A stretch of 64,000 nucleotides of DNA from Kitasatospora sp. SUK 42 (GCF_015776785.2 NZ_LFMD02000003.1:707798-771797), one strand, 5' to 3'. Positions 1 through 10,043 are shown, counted from the stretch's first letter. Numbers and translations: made by a program. Notes: generated by a model from the letters alone, not told the origin.

Positions 1-371
1 TCATCGACCGCGGCAGGGTGATCGCCAACGGCGCCGTCGCCGAGCTGAAGGCCAGGGTCGGCGGCCAGACCCTCCAGGTCCGCCCGGCCCACCCGGCCGA
101 ACTGCCGGAGATGGCCCGCTGCCTGCACGAGAGCGGCATCACCAACGCCACCGTCTCCCCCGACACCGGGCTGCTCGCGGTGCCGATCACCGGCGAGGAG
201 CAGCTGACCGCCGTCATCGGCGTGCTCGGCGGCCGCGGCTTCGCGATCGCCGGCATCGACACCAAGGTGCCCAGCCTGGACGAGGTCTTCCTCGCCATCA
301 CCGGCAAGCCCGCCACCGTGGCGGACACCGCCCCCGCCGCCAGCCCCGCCGCCAAGGAGCCCGTCGCATGA
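1..371 (+). CDS. ABC transporter ATP-binding protein, C-terminal part (DrrA family), cut by window edge
   Basis: Only the C-terminal ~122 residues are in the window; the reading frame is open from base 3 and the nucleotide-binding motifs lie upstream of the window. The visible part begins with IDRGRVIANG, the region that follows the H-loop in Drr-type ATPases, then a DUF4162-like tail with the family ending SLDEVFLAITG. It overlaps the next gene by 4 bases (ATGA), so the two are translationally coupled. Family knowledge: these ATPases pair with an ABC-2 permease to export drugs or lipids. The substrate cannot be told from the sequence. Confidence 0.9.
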   Translation, partial: IDRGRVIANGAVAELKARVGGQTLQVRPAHPAELPEMARCLHESGITNATVSPDTGLLAVPITGEEQLTAVIGVLGGRGFAIAGIDTKVPSLDEVFLAITGKPATVADTAPAASPAAKEPVA

Positions 372-1183
372 CCACCGCCACGCTCGCCCCCGCCCCGGCG
401 GAGGACTCCCGGATCGGCCTGGTCGGCACCCTGCGCCACGTCGGCGCGCTGACCAGGCGCAACCTGATGCGGATCAAGGCGGATCCGGAGTCGATGTTCG
501 ACGCCGTGCTGATGCCGATCATCTTCACGGTGCTGTTCGTCTACGTCTTCGGCGGCGCCATGTTCGCCGGGGACCAGGACGCCTACAAGCAGTACATGAT
601 CCCCGGCCTGCTCGGGCAGACCGGCATGACCCTGGCGCTGGCCGTGGGCACCGGTCTGAACAGCGACTTCCAGACCGGCGTGATGGACCGCTTCCGCACC
701 CTGCCGATCGGTCGGGCCTCGGTACTGCTGTCCAAGATCGTCGCGGAGTCGCTGCGGGCGCTGCTCTCCTCCGCGATCCTGCTGACCTTCGCCTTCCTGC
801 TCGGCTTCGAGCTGAAGACCGGACCGCTGGAGCTGCTGGCCGCGGTCGGCCTGTCGATGGTGTTCGGCATGTCGATCGTCTGGATCTCGATGCTGCTGGG
901 CATGTCGCTGCGCAGCGCCCAGGCGGTGCAGGGCGTCTCCATGCTGGTCCTGATGCCGCTGCAGTTCGGCAGCTCGATCTTCGCCCCGACCAGCACCATG
1001 CCGGGCTGGCTGCAGTCCTTCACCGAGGTCAACCCGCTCTCCGCGCTGGCCGACGCCTCCCGCGCCCTGCTCAACGGCCAGGGGCCGGTGGCCCACCCGG
1101 TGATGGTCGTGCTGATCTGGTCGGCGGCCGCGACCGCGATCTTCGCCCCGCTCGCGGTGGCCCGCTTCCGCAAGCGGGTCTGA
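368..1183 (+). CDS. ABC-2 type transporter permease (DrrB family)
   Basis: 271-residue integral membrane protein whose ATG overlaps the stop of the ATPase gene. It has a cytoplasmic N-terminus followed by about six hydrophobic segments, and the ABC-2 pattern with the DxxFQTGVMDRFRTLPI loop that is typical of DrrB/daunorubicin-resistance permeases. It is inferred to be the membrane half of the exporter whose ATPase is the preceding gene. A 13-bp stem hairpin lies just downstream. Substrate unknown. Confidence 0.93.
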   Translation: MTTATLAPAPAEDSRIGLVGTLRHVGALTRRNLMRIKADPESMFDAVLMPIIFTVLFVYVFGGAMFAGDQDAYKQYMIPGLLGQTGMTLALAVGTGLNSDFQTGVMDRFRTLPIGRASVLLSKIVAESLRALLSSAILLTFAFLLGFELKTGPLELLAAVGLSMVFGMSIVWISMLLGMSLRSAQAVQGVSMLVLMPLQFGSSIFAPTSTMPGWLQSFTEVNPLSALADASRALLNGQGPVAHPVMVVLIWSAAATAIFAPLAVARFRKRV

Positions 1184-1220
1184 GCGAGCCGTGGACGAGG
1201 CGCCGGCCGGCGAACGGGCC

Positions 1221-1259
1221 GGTCGGCCGGGTGACCAGGGGACGGGCACCCGGCCGGCC
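1221..1259. terminator. Hairpin between convergent genes
   Basis: Arms 1221-1233 and 1247-1259 are complementary over 13 bp with one G-T wobble, separated by a 13-base loop. It lies between the ends of the permease (+) and the SARP regulator (-), so it may stop transcription from both sides. There is no U-tract, as is common in actinomycetes. Confidence 0.6.
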
Positions 1260-1265
1260 GGCCGC

Positions 1266-4200
1266 TCAGTCGATCAACTCCTCCAGCAGCTCCTGGGTCT
1301 GCTGCTGCGTCATCCCGTCGCCGGTGGCGTACGCCGCCTCGTACCCTGCGTCGCCCAGCAGCCCCCGCAGGACGACGGCCGCCCGTTCGCGTTCGGCGCG
1401 GTCCAGGTAGCCGCCCTTCGGGCCGTTCAGCCCGTTGTGCGCGCCGAGCAGCACCGCCGCCAGGCGGGCCCGCTCCAGGTCGCCGTCCCGCTCGGCGAAG
1501 GAGCGCAGCACCCCGGCCGCGGCGGGCACCACCATGACCGTCATCTGCTCGGCGAAGCCGGACGCCGCCGTCACCGAGAGCACCATCCGCCGCCCCTCGC
1601 GGAGCATGGCGAGCCCCCGCTCCGGATCACCGGACCGGGCGATGATCCAGCCCCGGGAGGCGGTGAGCATCCCGGACACGATGCTCTCCGAGAAGCCCCC
1701 CGCCCTGGCCCCCTCCAGCAGGTCCAGCTCGGCCAGGGCCTGCGCGTACTCGCCGCGCTGGGCGTGGATGCCGGCGAGCGTCAGCCGGCCGAACAGCAGC
1801 GCACCGCTGGTGGCCTGGTCGGCGACCAGGGGTCCGAGGCCCCCCACCGTCTCGCGGATGAGCCGCTCCCCGCCCTCCAGGTCCAGTTCCATCAGGGCGC
1901 TGCCGAGGTTCACCCGCAGGACCGGCACCTCCTGGAGCGCCCCCAGCTCCTCGGCCAGCTCGATCGCCCGCGTGTAGGCGGCGACCGCGGCCTCGGCCTC
2001 GCCCCGGATGGCCAGCGACTCGCCGCGGGCCGACAGCGCCTGGGAGACGCCCCAGAGGTTGCCGGCCTGCTCGTACAGCTCCAGGGAGCGCTCGCCGTCC
2101 CGGATGCCCTGCTCCCCGCCGCCCGGCCAGTCGTTCATCATCTTGGCCCGGATCTGCAGGATGAAGGCCAGGTCGTTCGGGCTGCCGTACATCTCGCAGC
2201 CGCGGACCGCGTCCTCCATCAGCTCGATCATCAGCTCCATGTGGCCGGTCAGGAAGGCCCCGAAGACCCGCATCATCGCCGGGAAGCGGTAGGACTGCGG
2301 CAGGTCCGGGCCGTAGACGTCCATCAGCCGCTGGGCGACCTCGACCGCCTTCGGGTCGCCGAGGACCTCCAGGTTCCCCTCGAACAGCCCTATCAACCGG
2401 TACATCGCGAGCAGCCGGCGGGCCTCCTCGACCACGCCCTCGGGCATCGGTACGCCGTACGCCAGCACGTCGCGATCCAGCGGCACCGGCGGCGGGCCGT
2501 CCGGCGCGAACGGGTCCCGGCCCAGCGCCCTGACCGCGTTGTACCAGCCGCGGGCCTCCAGGCCGTAGCCGCGCAGCGACCAGTACCAGCTCATGCCGAG
2601 GGCCAGCACCAGTGCCTGCTGCTCGTCCGCGAGGTCGATCGCCCGGCGCAGCGCGGCCCTGATGTTGTCCTGCTCGCGGTCCAGCACCGACAGCCAGTGC
2701 AACTGCCGGGGGCCGTGGACGTCCAGGCCGGCGGTGGCGACCGAGGCCCGGAAGTGCGCCAGGTGGCGGGCCTCGGTGGCCGCGCGCTCGGCGGCGGACC
2801 CGGCCAGCCGCTCGGTCGCGTACTCGTGGATGGTCTCCAGCATCCGGTAGCGCGGCGGGCTGCCGTCGTCCAGGTCGGCCACCAGCAGGGACTTGTCGAC
2901 CAGGGACAGCAGCAGGTCGGCGACCTCCTCCCGGGCCACCTCGGCGCCGTCGGCGCAGATCGCCTCGGCGTCCTCCAGCTGCCAGCCGCCGGCGAACACC
3001 GAGAGCCGGCGCAGCACCGCCCGCTCCCGCTTGCCGAGAAGGTCCCAGCTCCAGTCGACCACCGCGCGCAGGGTCTGCTGGCGCGGCAGCAGCGTGCGGC
3101 TGCCGGCGGTGAGCAGCGCGAAGCGGCCGTCCAGGCGGTCGGCGATCTGGCGGGCCGTCATCACCCGCAGCCGGGCGGCGGCCAGTTCGATGGCGAGCGG
3201 CAGTCCGTCCAGGCGGCGGCAGATCTCGGCGCAGGCCTCCGGGTCGCTCTGCGGATCGAAGCCGGGACGGGCGGCGGCGGCGCGCTCGGCGAGCAGCCGC
3301 AGGGCGACCGGATCGGGCAGCGGCTCGACCGGCAGCACCGTCTCGCCGGGCACGCCGAGCGGCTCACGGCTGGTGGCGAGCACGGTCAGCCCGGGGCACT
3401 CGGCGAGCAGCACGTCGGTGAGCTCGGCGGCGGCCTGGATCAGGTGTTCACAGTTGTCCAGGACCAGCAGCATCCGGCGGTGGCCGCAGTGCTCGACCAG
3501 GCGGCGCACCGGGTCCTCGACGCGCTTGTCCAGCACCTCGGCGACCATGCTGCTACTGCTGTGCAGCACGATCTCGCGCAGGCCGAGCGCGGAGACCACG
3601 GCGGCGGGGACGGCCTCCGGGCTCTCCAGCGGGGCGAGTTCGGCGACCCAGACGCCGTCCGGCCAGCGCCCGGCGGACTGCTCGGCGCGGCCGGCCTCGA
3701 TCGACAGCCGGGTCTTGCCGGAGCCGCCCGGGCCGGTCAGCGTCACCAGCCGACCGTCCGTCAACCTTCCACGCAGGGCGGTGAGATCGGACTCCCGGCC
3801 GACGAAGCTGGTCAGCCGGCCGCGCAGATTGCCGCCGGGGCGCGGGAGTTGGGCCGCAGGCGTGGGAGCGGCGTCGGGTACGGGTATCCCGTCGGTCGGC
3901 GCGGACTCCGAGGGGGCCAGCAACTCCGCGTACAGGTACTGGAGTTGCCGCCCCGGGTCGACGCCGAGCTCCTCGGCCAGGGCGCGCCTGGTCCGCTCGT
4001 AGTGGCGCAGCGCCTCGGCGGTACGGCCGCTCCCGTGCAGCGCCCGGAGCATCAGCAGTTGCAGCGGTTCGTCCAGCGGCTGCCGGTCGCACAGCTCGGT
4101 GAGCTCGGCGACCAGCTCGGCGGCCCGGCCGAGCCCGAGGTCCGCGGTGATCCGGTGGCGGCGGGCCTCCTCGCGCTGGGCCTCCAACCGGGCGGCCGGG

Positions 4201-4622
4201 CCGGCCCGGTCGGGCAGGTCGGCCAGGGCCGGGCCGCGCCACAGCGCCAGGGCGGCGCGCAGCCGCTCGGCGGCCAGCGCGTGGTCACCGGCGTCGAGGG
4301 CGCGGCGGCCCTCGGTGCTCAGCCGCTGGAAGTCGGCGAGGTCGGTGGCCGGGTCGGTCAGCCAGTACCCGGCCGGGCCGGAGCCGACCCGCTCCCGGCC
4401 GATGGTGCGGCGCAGCCGGCCGACCAGGGTCTGCAACGCGGCGGAGGAGTCCTGTGGCGGCTCGGCGTCCCACACCTCGTCCACCAGCAGGTCGGCCGGG
4501 ACCGGCCGGCCCTGCCGCAGGGCCAGCGCGGTGAGCAGTGCCCGCAGCCGGGCGCCGCCCAGTGGGACGGGTGTGCCGTCGTCGTGGTGGGCCGTGGTGG
4601 TCCCGAGGATGCCGTAGTGCAC
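1266..4622 (-). CDS. SARP/AfsR-like transcriptional regulator (OmpR-type HTH, BTAD, NB-ARC, TPR)
   Basis: 1118-residue regulator. Residues ~1-95 form an OmpR/PhoB-type winged helix, ~100-245 a bacterial transcriptional activator domain, then an NB-ARC-like ATPase with P-loop GPGGSGKT at ~295 and Walker B LVLDNCEH at ~385, and a long helical TPR-like C-terminus. I chose the GTG that gives VHYGILGTTT, because the DNA-binding domain begins there and the ~140 codons upstream are proline-rich and not conserved-looking. A very long open frame on the opposite strand is a codon-bias shadow. Such proteins usually activate secondary metabolism genes; the target is unknown. The lanthipeptide cluster is 15 kb away, so a link is only speculative. 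Confidence 0.92.
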   Translation of the reverse strand: MHYGILGTTTAHHDDGTPVPLGGARLRALLTALALRQGRPVPADLLVDEVWDAEPPQDSSAALQTLVGRLRRTIGRERVGSGPAGYWLTDPATDLADFQRLSTEGRRALDAGDHALAAERLRAALALWRGPALADLPDRAGPAARLEAQREEARRHRITADLGLGRAAELVAELTELCDRQPLDEPLQLLMLRALHGSGRTAEALRHYERTRRALAEELGVDPGRQLQYLYAELLAPSESAPTDGIPVPDAAPTPAAQLPRPGGNLRGRLTSFVGRESDLTALRGRLTDGRLVTLTGPGGSGKTRLSIEAGRAEQSAGRWPDGVWVAELAPLESPEAVPAAVVSALGLREIVLHSSSSMVAEVLDKRVEDPVRRLVEHCGHRRMLLVLDNCEHLIQAAAELTDVLLAECPGLTVLATSREPLGVPGETVLPVEPLPDPVALRLLAERAAAARPGFDPQSDPEACAEICRRLDGLPLAIELAAARLRVMTARQIADRLDGRFALLTAGSRTLLPRQQTLRAVVDWSWDLLGKRERAVLRRLSVFAGGWQLEDAEAICADGAEVAREEVADLLLSLVDKSLLVADLDDGSPPRYRMLETIHEYATERLAGSAAERAATEARHLAHFRASVATAGLDVHGPRQLHWLSVLDREQDNIRAALRRAIDLADEQQALVLALGMSWYWSLRGYGLEARGWYNAVRALGRDPFAPDGPPPVPLDRDVLAYGVPMPEGVVEEARRLLAMYRLIGLFEGNLEVLGDPKAVEVAQRLMDVYGPDLPQSYRFPAMMRVFGAFLTGHMELMIELMEDAVRGCEMYGSPNDLAFILQIRAKMMNDWPGGGEQGIRDGERSLELYEQAGNLWGVSQALSARGESLAIRGEAEAAVAAYTRAIELAEELGALQEVPVLRVNLGSALMELDLEGGERLIRETVGGLGPLVADQATSGALLFGRLTLAGIHAQRGEYAQALAELDLLEGARAGGFSESIVSGMLTASRGWIIARSGDPERGLAMLREGRRMVLSVTAASGFAEQMTVMVVPAAAGVLRSFAERDGDLERARLAAVLLGAHNGLNGPKGGYLDRAERERAAVVLRGLLGDAGYEAAYATGDGMTQQQTQELLEELID

Positions 4623-4806
4623 CGGTCCATTCTGGTCGATGGGCGGCGGTGGGGGCGCACAATTGTGCTGGCCCCCCGGGAGCCCGGTGGAACCGGGCAC
4701 GCCCCCTCGGCCGTTCACCCGGAGCGGCTTGTCCGGCCACCGGCCCGCCCGGCATGATCGGTGTCTGCCGGTCCCCCGTTCCCTCTGCCCACGGAGCATC
4801 CACACC

Positions 4807-5631
4807 ATGACCTTCGCCGCCACGCCGCGCTCCCGCAGCGAGGACCGCCGGATCAGCCCGGTGTTCTGGGTGCTCCTGGCCGTCTTCGGCACCTCCGGCT
4901 GGGCCGTGTACTCCGGCTTCGGCAACAGCTCGTTCGGGGTGTTCCTGTTCGTGGTGGCCGGCTGGGTGGTCTCGCTCTGCCTGCACGAGTACGCCCACGC
5001 GCGCACCGCGCTACACGGCGGCGACATCACCGTCGGCGCCAAGGGCTACCTCACGCTCAACCCGCTCAAGTACACCAACGTGCTGCTCAGCTTCGTGCTG
5101 CCGGTCGTCTTCGTGATCCTCGGCGGCATCGGCCTGCCCGGCGGCTCGGTCTGGATCGAGCGGAGCCGGATCCAGGGGCGGCTCAAGCACAGCCTGATCT
5201 CGGCGGCCGGGCCGCTGGTGAACCTGGTGCTCGGGGCGGCGCTGCTGATCCCGGTCGGCGCGGGCTGGCTGGACGACCCGGGCTTCTCCATGGAGTGGAA
5301 CGGCTCCGCGTGGCCGTGGGGCTACACCCCGATCGCCTGCGCCTTCGCCTTCCTGGGCTTCCTGCAGATCAGCGCCGCGCTCCTGAACCTGCTGCCGGTG
5401 CCCGGCCTGGACGGCTTCGGGATCATCGAGCCCTGGCTGTCGTACGGGGCCCGGCGCTCGGTCGAGCCCTTCGCGCCGTACGGCCTGCTGGCGGTGTTCG
5501 CCCTGCTGTGGCAGCCCGAGGTGCGGCACCTCTTCTCCGGCGCCGTGTTCGGCGTGATGCACCTCTTCGGCGTGACCGACGACAACCTCGCCGCGCTCGG
5601 CCAGGTGCTGTTCCGGTTCTGGGAGAGCTAG
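4807..5631 (+). CDS. Site-2 protease family (M50) membrane metalloprotease
   Basis: 274-residue membrane protein with the zinc motif HEYAH (His60, Glu61, His64) in a transmembrane helix and the third-ligand motif NLLPVPGLDG (Asp202) in a later one. Five to six hydrophobic segments are visible. There is no PDZ domain, so this is the short 'peptidase M50' group rather than RseP/RasP. It starts 184 bases from the divergent SARP gene. Family role: intramembrane cleavage of anti-sigma factors or small membrane proteins; the substrate is unknown here. Confidence 0.9.
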   Translation: MTFAATPRSRSEDRRISPVFWVLLAVFGTSGWAVYSGFGNSSFGVFLFVVAGWVVSLCLHEYAHARTALHGGDITVGAKGYLTLNPLKYTNVLLSFVLPVVFVILGGIGLPGGSVWIERSRIQGRLKHSLISAAGPLVNLVLGAALLIPVGAGWLDDPGFSMEWNGSAWPWGYTPIACAFAFLGFLQISAALLNLLPVPGLDGFGIIEPWLSYGARRSVEPFAPYGLLAVFALLWQPEVRHLFSGAVFGVMHLFGVTDDNLAALGQVLFRFWES

Positions 5632-5646
5632 GAGCCAGGGGCCCGT

Positions 5647-5832
5647 CTAGGCGTTCTGCGCGGCCGCCTCGGCGAGCTTCGCCTTGCGGCGGTTCATCCA
5701 CAGCACGTTGCTCGCCACACCGGCCATCGGGAGCCAGATCAGGCCCAGCCAGAAGCCCTCGATCATCGAGACCACGGCGGCCGCCAGCGCGAGGACGACG
5801 ACGATCAGGGCGAAGAGGGACGTGCGAGGCAT
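5647..5832 (-). CDS. Small two-helix membrane protein, function unknown
   Basis: 61 residues: two hydrophobic helices (about 5-24 and 27-46) followed by a basic, alanine-rich tail with RRKAKLAEAAAQ. An AGGAGC box lies just upstream of the ATG. It is convergent with the M50 protease gene, with only 15 bases between the stops. I do not recognise a family beyond 'small membrane protein common in streptomycetes'. Confidence 0.75.
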   Translation of the reverse strand: MPRTSLFALIVVVLALAAAVVSMIEGFWLGLIWLPMAGVASNVLWMNRRKAKLAEAAAQNA

Positions 5833-5943
5833 GGCGGGAGGCTCCTAGGGCCGGGTACGGACGGCCGGGTCACGGCCGCCTCCCATTGTCGCCGACCTCA
5901 CCTCCGGGACGGGCCCAGGGGTGAGGACGACACGACCGCGGCA

Positions 5944-6636
5944 TCAGACGTCGGTGATCCGCAGACCCGCGTGGGCCTTGTAACGGCGGTTGACCGAGAT
6001 CAGGTTGGCCACCAGCGCCTCCACCTGGTGGGCGTTGCGCAGCCGGCCCGAGTAGATGCCCCGCATGCCGGGGATCAGGCCCGCCAGCGCCCGCACGACG
6101 TCGGTGGCCTCCCGGTCGTCGCCGAGCACCATGACGTCGGTGTCGATGCGCTCCACCGACTCGTCCTGCAGCAGCACCGCCGAGAGGTGGTGGAAGGCGG
6201 CGGTGACCCGGGAGTCCGGCAGCAGCGCGGCGGCCTGCTGCGCGGCGCTGCCCTCCTCCGGCTTCAGCGCGTACGCGCCCTGCTTGTCGAAGCCGAGCGG
6301 GTTGACGCAGTCGACGACGATCTTTCCGCTCAGTTCCTCGCGCAGCGCGGTCAGGATGGCGGCGTGCCCGTCCCACGGGACCGCGACGATCACCACGTCG
6401 CTCTCCCGGGCGACGGTCGCGTTGTCCGCGCCGCGCACGCCGACGCCGAGTTCGGCGGCGGAGGCCTCGGCCCGGGCGGCGTCGCGGGAACCGATGATCA
6501 CCTGCTGGCCGGCCTTGGCGAGCCGCAGGGCCAGTCCCCGCCCCTGGTCGCCGGTGCCGCCGAGGACGCCGACCACCAGCTGCGAGACGTCCGGCACTTC
6601 GTGGGCCGGGTTTGTCGCTGATTCGAGGGAAGTCAT
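5944..6636 (-). CDS. npdG: NADPH-dependent F420 reductase (F420:NADP+ oxidoreductase)
   Basis: 230 residues. A Rossmann dinucleotide site GVLGGTGDQGRGLA lies at ~23-36, and the IIGSRDAARA strand that follows fits NADP binding. The NPLGFDKQG and AFHHLSAVLL segments match the NpdG family, which transfers hydride between NADP(H) and coenzyme F420. I chose the ATG giving MTSLESA. The gene is divergent from an uncharacterised gene starting at 6684. F420 is used by many actinomycete redox enzymes, so this is likely housekeeping. Confidence 0.93.
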   Translation of the reverse strand: MTSLESATNPAHEVPDVSQLVVGVLGGTGDQGRGLALRLAKAGQQVIIGSRDAARAEASAAELGVGVRGADNATVARESDVVIVAVPWDGHAAILTALREELSGKIVVDCVNPLGFDKQGAYALKPEEGSAAQQAAALLPDSRVTAAFHHLSAVLLQDESVERIDTDVMVLGDDREATDVVRALAGLIPGMRGIYSGRLRNAHQVEALVANLISVNRRYKAHAGLRITDV

Positions 6637-6683
6637 GGGCCGATCCTGCCAAATCCCCGGCCGAACACGACACCCTGACCGAC

Positions 6684-7307
6684 ATGGACGCGATGAGAGT
6701 TTCGGCACTCCGGGACCGTCTGGCGGGCACCGGCTGGCTGGAGGCGGTCGGCGGCTTCGCCGGCTCGCTGCGGCGTTCGGTGGAGCGGCGCGGGGCGGGC
6801 GAGTTGCTGCTGGTCGGCACCGAGGCGTACGAGCCCTGGCACCTGGCCGCCCATCTGGAGGAGGAGGCCGCCTGGTCGGCCGTCCCCCGGCTGGCCCCCA
6901 CCCTGCTGCGGCACCGCCCGTCCGCCGACGCCCCGGCCCACCTGGCGCACGGCCTGCGGCGGCTCGCCGAGGCCGGGCGCGGCGCCACCGTCCTGGTGGT
7001 GGCCCCGGCGGCGGCCGGCGCCACGCTGCTGGAGCGGGTGCAGGACGCCCGCCGGCACGGTGCGACCGTCCTCGCGCTGGACGGCGCCGCCTCCGCCGCG
7101 CCCGGCGGAGGCGGCAACCCTGGTGACCTCGGCAGGCTCGCGCACGAGCGGCTGGCCGTCGGCACCGCCGCAGAGGAGCCGTTCGACCTCACCCAGCACC
7201 TGGTCAGCGCCGCCGCCGGACGGCCGGCCGGCCGCCGCTCCGCCCTGGACCGGCTGGCCGAGCTCGCCGGACGGCTGACCTCGGCGCCCCCGCTCAGCCG
7301 CTGGTAG
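6684..7307 (+). CDS. Hypothetical protein, Ala/Leu-rich
   Basis: 207 residues, ATG start giving MDAMRVSALRD (an internal ATG three codons later is also possible). It is soluble with no signal peptide or membrane helix. The middle contains the hydrophobic strands ELLLVGTEAYEPWH and GATVLVVAPAAAGA, which suggests an alpha/beta fold, perhaps of the SIS or nucleotide-binding kind. Homologues are likely restricted to streptomycetes. It is divergent from npdG with 47 bases between starts, so the promoters probably overlap. I assign no function. Confidence 0.8.
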   Translation: MDAMRVSALRDRLAGTGWLEAVGGFAGSLRRSVERRGAGELLLVGTEAYEPWHLAAHLEEEAAWSAVPRLAPTLLRHRPSADAPAHLAHGLRRLAEAGRGATVLVVAPAAAGATLLERVQDARRHGATVLALDGAASAAPGGGGNPGDLGRLAHERLAVGTAAEEPFDLTQHLVSAAAGRPAGRRSALDRLAELAGRLTSAPPLSRW

Positions 7308-7413
7308 CGGCGCTCCGTCCACGGGGCCGTCCGGCCACTCGTCCCTCCCCTCATCCCTCCCCTCGTCAAAAACCCTTTGCGCACCGGCATCCACCGCCCG
7401 AGGATGACAGTTC

Positions 7414-8751
7414 GTGAACGACGACGAACCTCCACATACCGCGACGCCCGGGCGGGCCCGTACGCTGCTGCGCTCGCTGACCCCCGACCTCTCGCCGTGG
7501 CGCGCCTCCCGCGACTTCCGCTACCTCTGGATCAGCGGCTGCGTCACCAGCTTCGGCAGCTTCCTGACGTACGTCGCCGTGCCGATGCAGATCAAGGAGC
7601 TCACCGACTCCTCGTTCGCGGTCGGCCTGATCGGCGCCGTCGAACTCGTCCCGCTGATCGTCTTCGGCCTGTGGGGCGGCGCCCTCGCCGACGCCCTGGA
7701 CCGCCGCAAGCTGGTGCTGCGCTCCGAGGCCGCGCTCGGCCTGCTGGCCGGGGTGCTGTTGCTCAACGCCCTGCTGCCGACCCCTCTGCTGTGGCCGCTC
7801 TACCTGGTCGCCGCACTGGTGGCGGCCGCCGACGGGTTGCAGCGCCCGGCGCTGGACTCGCTGCTGCCACGACTCGTCGCGCACCAGCACCTGTCCGCCG
7901 CCTTCGCCCTCAAGTCCCTTTACCACAACGTCGCTTCGGTGGCCGGTCCGGCGCTGGCCGGCCTGGTGGTGGCCTTCTCCGGGGTGCAGACCGCGTACGC
8001 GCTGGACGTGATCACCTTCGCCGTCTCGCTGCTGCTGCTCGTCCGGATCAAGGCGGTGCCACCGCCCACCGGCGCCGAACGCCCGTCCGTACGGGCGGTG
8101 CTCACCGGCGTGCGGTACGCGTGGAGCCGCAAGGACCTGCTCGGCACCTACGCGATCGACACCTGCGCCATGCTGTTCGCCTTCCCGGTGGCCGTGTTCC
8201 CCTTCCTGGCCTCGGACTTGGGAACGGACTGGGCGCTCGGCCCGATGTACGCGGCCGCCTCCGTCGGCGCCCTGCTGGTCGGCGCGACCAGCGGCTGGAC
8301 GTCCCGGATCCACCGGCACGGGCGGCTGCTGGTGGTCGCCGCCGTCTGCTGGGGTGCGGCCATGGCGCTCGCCGGACTGTCCGCGAACATCTGGGTGGTG
8401 CTGCTCGGGCTGGCGCTGGCCGGCGGCGCCGACGAGATCAGTGGGATCGCCCGCTCGACCATGTGGAACCAGTCCATCCCGGACGAGGTCCGCGGCCGGA
8501 TGGCCGGCGTCGAACTGCTCAGCTACTCCGTCGGCCCCCAGCTCGGGCAGGTCCGGGCCGGCACCATGGCCGGGCTGCTCGGGGTGCGGGCCGCGGTCTG
8601 GACCGGCGGCCTCGCCTGCGTCGGCGCCGTGCTCATGGTCGCCGCCATGCTGCCGAAGCTGCTCGGCTACGACGACCGCACCGACCCGCACACCGCCGCC
8701 GTCCGGGCCGAGCACGAACGGGCGGAGCGGGAGGCGGCCGCGGCGGCGTGA
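7414..8751 (+). CDS. MFS transporter
   Basis: 445-residue membrane protein of about 12 helices, GTG start 7 bases after a GAGGAT box. The loop between helices 2 and 3 reads [12 protein letters not shown], the MFS signature, and the family is the enterobactin/EntS-like or tetronasin-resistance type of exporter. The second half contains [26 protein letters not shown], which is typical of these exporters. Substrate unknown; no neighbouring biosynthetic gene points to one. Confidence 0.9.
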   Translation: MNDDEPPHTATPGRARTLLRSLTPDLSPWRASRDFRYLWISGCVTSFGSFLTYVAVPMQIKELTDSSFAVGLIGAVELVPLIVFGLWGGALADALDRRKLVLRSEAALGLLAGVLLLNALLPTPLLWPLYLVAALVAAADGLQRPALDSLLPRLVAHQHLSAAFALKSLYHNVASVAGPALAGLVVAFSGVQTAYALDVITFAVSLLLLVRIKAVPPPTGAERPSVRAVLTGVRYAWSRKDLLGTYAIDTCAMLFAFPVAVFPFLASDLGTDWALGPMYAAASVGALLVGATSGWTSRIHRHGRLLVVAAVCWGAAMALAGLSANIWVVLLGLALAGGADEISGIARSTMWNQSIPDEVRGRMAGVELLSYSVGPQLGQVRAGTMAGLLGVRAAVWTGGLACVGAVLMVAAMLPKLLGYDDRTDPHTAAVRAEHERAEREAAAAA

Positions 8752-8753
8752 CC

Positions 8754-8818
8754 GGCTTGAGCGGCGTACACGGCGTGGGCGGCGTGAGTGGCGTCCACGG
8801 CGTCCACGGCGTGCGCGT
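8754..8818. repeat. Short tandem GGCGT-type repeats
   Basis: The spacer between the MFS gene and the next gene is made of repeated GGCGTnCACGGCGT units (about 6-9 bases each). No hairpin with a clear loop can be drawn; it looks like slippage-prone filler. Confidence 0.5.
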
Positions 8819-9046
8819 CTACTCGGCCTCGCCCTTCGGCTTGTCGCTCCAGCGCGGGTCGTTGCGCCACTCGCGGTTGCGCTCGTCCGCGATCTCCAGC
8901 GCGTGCGAGGCCTCCTCCCGGCTGGCGTACGGCCCGAGGCGGTCCTTCGCCGGGCACTCCGGGCCCTCCTCGACCTTGCCGTGCTTGATGCAGTAGAACC
9001 ACTCTCCGGGCTTGCCGGTCGGCTTGCGGTTGAATCCGAGGGGCAT
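8819..9046 (-). CDS. Small conserved hypothetical protein (SPOR-like)
   Basis: 75 residues. It begins [28 protein letters not shown], has CIKH and CPAKDR cysteines, and then [29 protein letters not shown], which resembles a SPOR-type or tryptophan-bearing fold found next to map in streptomycetes. It is divergent from methionine aminopeptidase (105 bases between starts). No enzymatic motif is visible. Confidence 0.82.
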   Translation of the reverse strand: MPLGFNRKPTGKPGEWFYCIKHGKVEEGPECPAKDRLGPYASREEASHALEIADERNREWRNDPRWSDKPKGEAE

Positions 9047-9151
9047 GGCGCTCTCCCGTTCAGACGGATGGGTCGATACCGATCATTCCCCGGCCCGGGC
9101 CGCTCCGCACACCGCCCGGGCGGGCCGGGCCCGGCGGATAGACTCGCCGCC

Positions 9152-9997
9152 ATGGCACTCGTACCCGGCATCCAGTCCCCCACTCGCAAGGTCCCGGCGC
9201 ACATCGCGCGCCCCGAGTACGTCGGGCGCCCCGCCCCGACGCCGTACACCGGGCCCGAGGTGCAGACCGCCGAGACCATCGAGAAGATGCGGATCGCGAG
9301 CGGCATCGCCGCCCGGGCGATGGAGGCCGCGGCCGAGCTGATCGCCCCCGGCGTCACCACCGACGCCCTGGACGCCGTCGCCCACGAGTACATGTGCGAC
9401 CACGGCGCCTACCCGTCCGACCTCGGCTACCGGGGCTTCCCCAAGTCCATCTGCACCTCGATCAACGAGGTGATCTGCCACGGCATCCCGGACTCGACCG
9501 TGCTGCAGGACGGCGACATCGTCAACATCGACGCCACCGCCTACATCCACGGGGTGCACGGCGACCTGAACGCCACCTACCTGGTCGGCGAGGTGGACGA
9601 GGAGTCCCGGCTGCTGGTCGAGCGCACCCGGGAATCCCTCGACCGGGCGATCAAGGCGGTCAAGCCGGGCCGTCAGATCAACGTGATCGGGCGGGTCATC
9701 GAGTCCTACGCCAAGCGCTTCGGCTACGGCGTGGTACGGGACTTCACCGGACACGGCATCAACACGTCGTTCCACTCCGGCCTGATCATCCCGCACTACG
9801 ACAGCGAGCGGGCCACCGAGGTGATCAAGCCGGGCATGACCTTCACCATCGAGCCGATGCTGACCCTGGGCACCTACGACTACGAGATCTGGCCGGACGG
9901 CTGGACGGTCGTCACCAAGGACCGCAAGCGCACCGCCCAGTTCGAGCACACCCTGGTGGTCACGGCGGACGGCGCGGAGATCCTCACCCTGCCGTGA
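9152..9997 (+). CDS. map: Type I methionine aminopeptidase
   Basis: 281 residues. It carries the five metal ligands of the family: Asp in [10 protein letters not shown], Asp in HGDLNATY, His in GHGINTSFH, Glu in FTIEPM and Glu in QFEHTLV. An N-terminal extension of ~40 residues with PxPxYxGP motifs is the actinomycete long-type (MetAP1c-like) form. It removes N-terminal methionine from nascent proteins. Start ATG at 9152. Confidence 0.97.
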   Translation: MALVPGIQSPTRKVPAHIARPEYVGRPAPTPYTGPEVQTAETIEKMRIASGIAARAMEAAAELIAPGVTTDALDAVAHEYMCDHGAYPSDLGYRGFPKSICTSINEVICHGIPDSTVLQDGDIVNIDATAYIHGVHGDLNATYLVGEVDEESRLLVERTRESLDRAIKAVKPGRQINVIGRVIESYAKRFGYGVVRDFTGHGINTSFHSGLIIPHYDSERATEVIKPGMTFTIEPMLTLGTYDYEIWPDGWTVVTKDRKRTAQFEHTLVVTADGAEILTLP

Positions 9998-10008
9998 CCC
10001 CGCGTCGG

Positions 10009-10033
10009 GGGGCGCTCCACCTGTGGGCGCCCC
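10009..10033. terminator. Hairpin between convergent map and primase-like gene
   Basis: GGGGCGC (10009-10015) pairs with GCGCCCC (10027-10033) across an 11-base loop, just after the map stop and before the stop of the opposite-strand gene. Confidence 0.5.
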
Positions 10034-10043
10034 ACCGATGGGC

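Noticed and set aside
1191..4757. Open frame of 1188 codons on the plus strand opposite the SARP regulator
   Set aside because: Composition is Gln/Gly/Arg/Leu-rich, without domains, and mirrors the codon bias of the real minus-strand gene.
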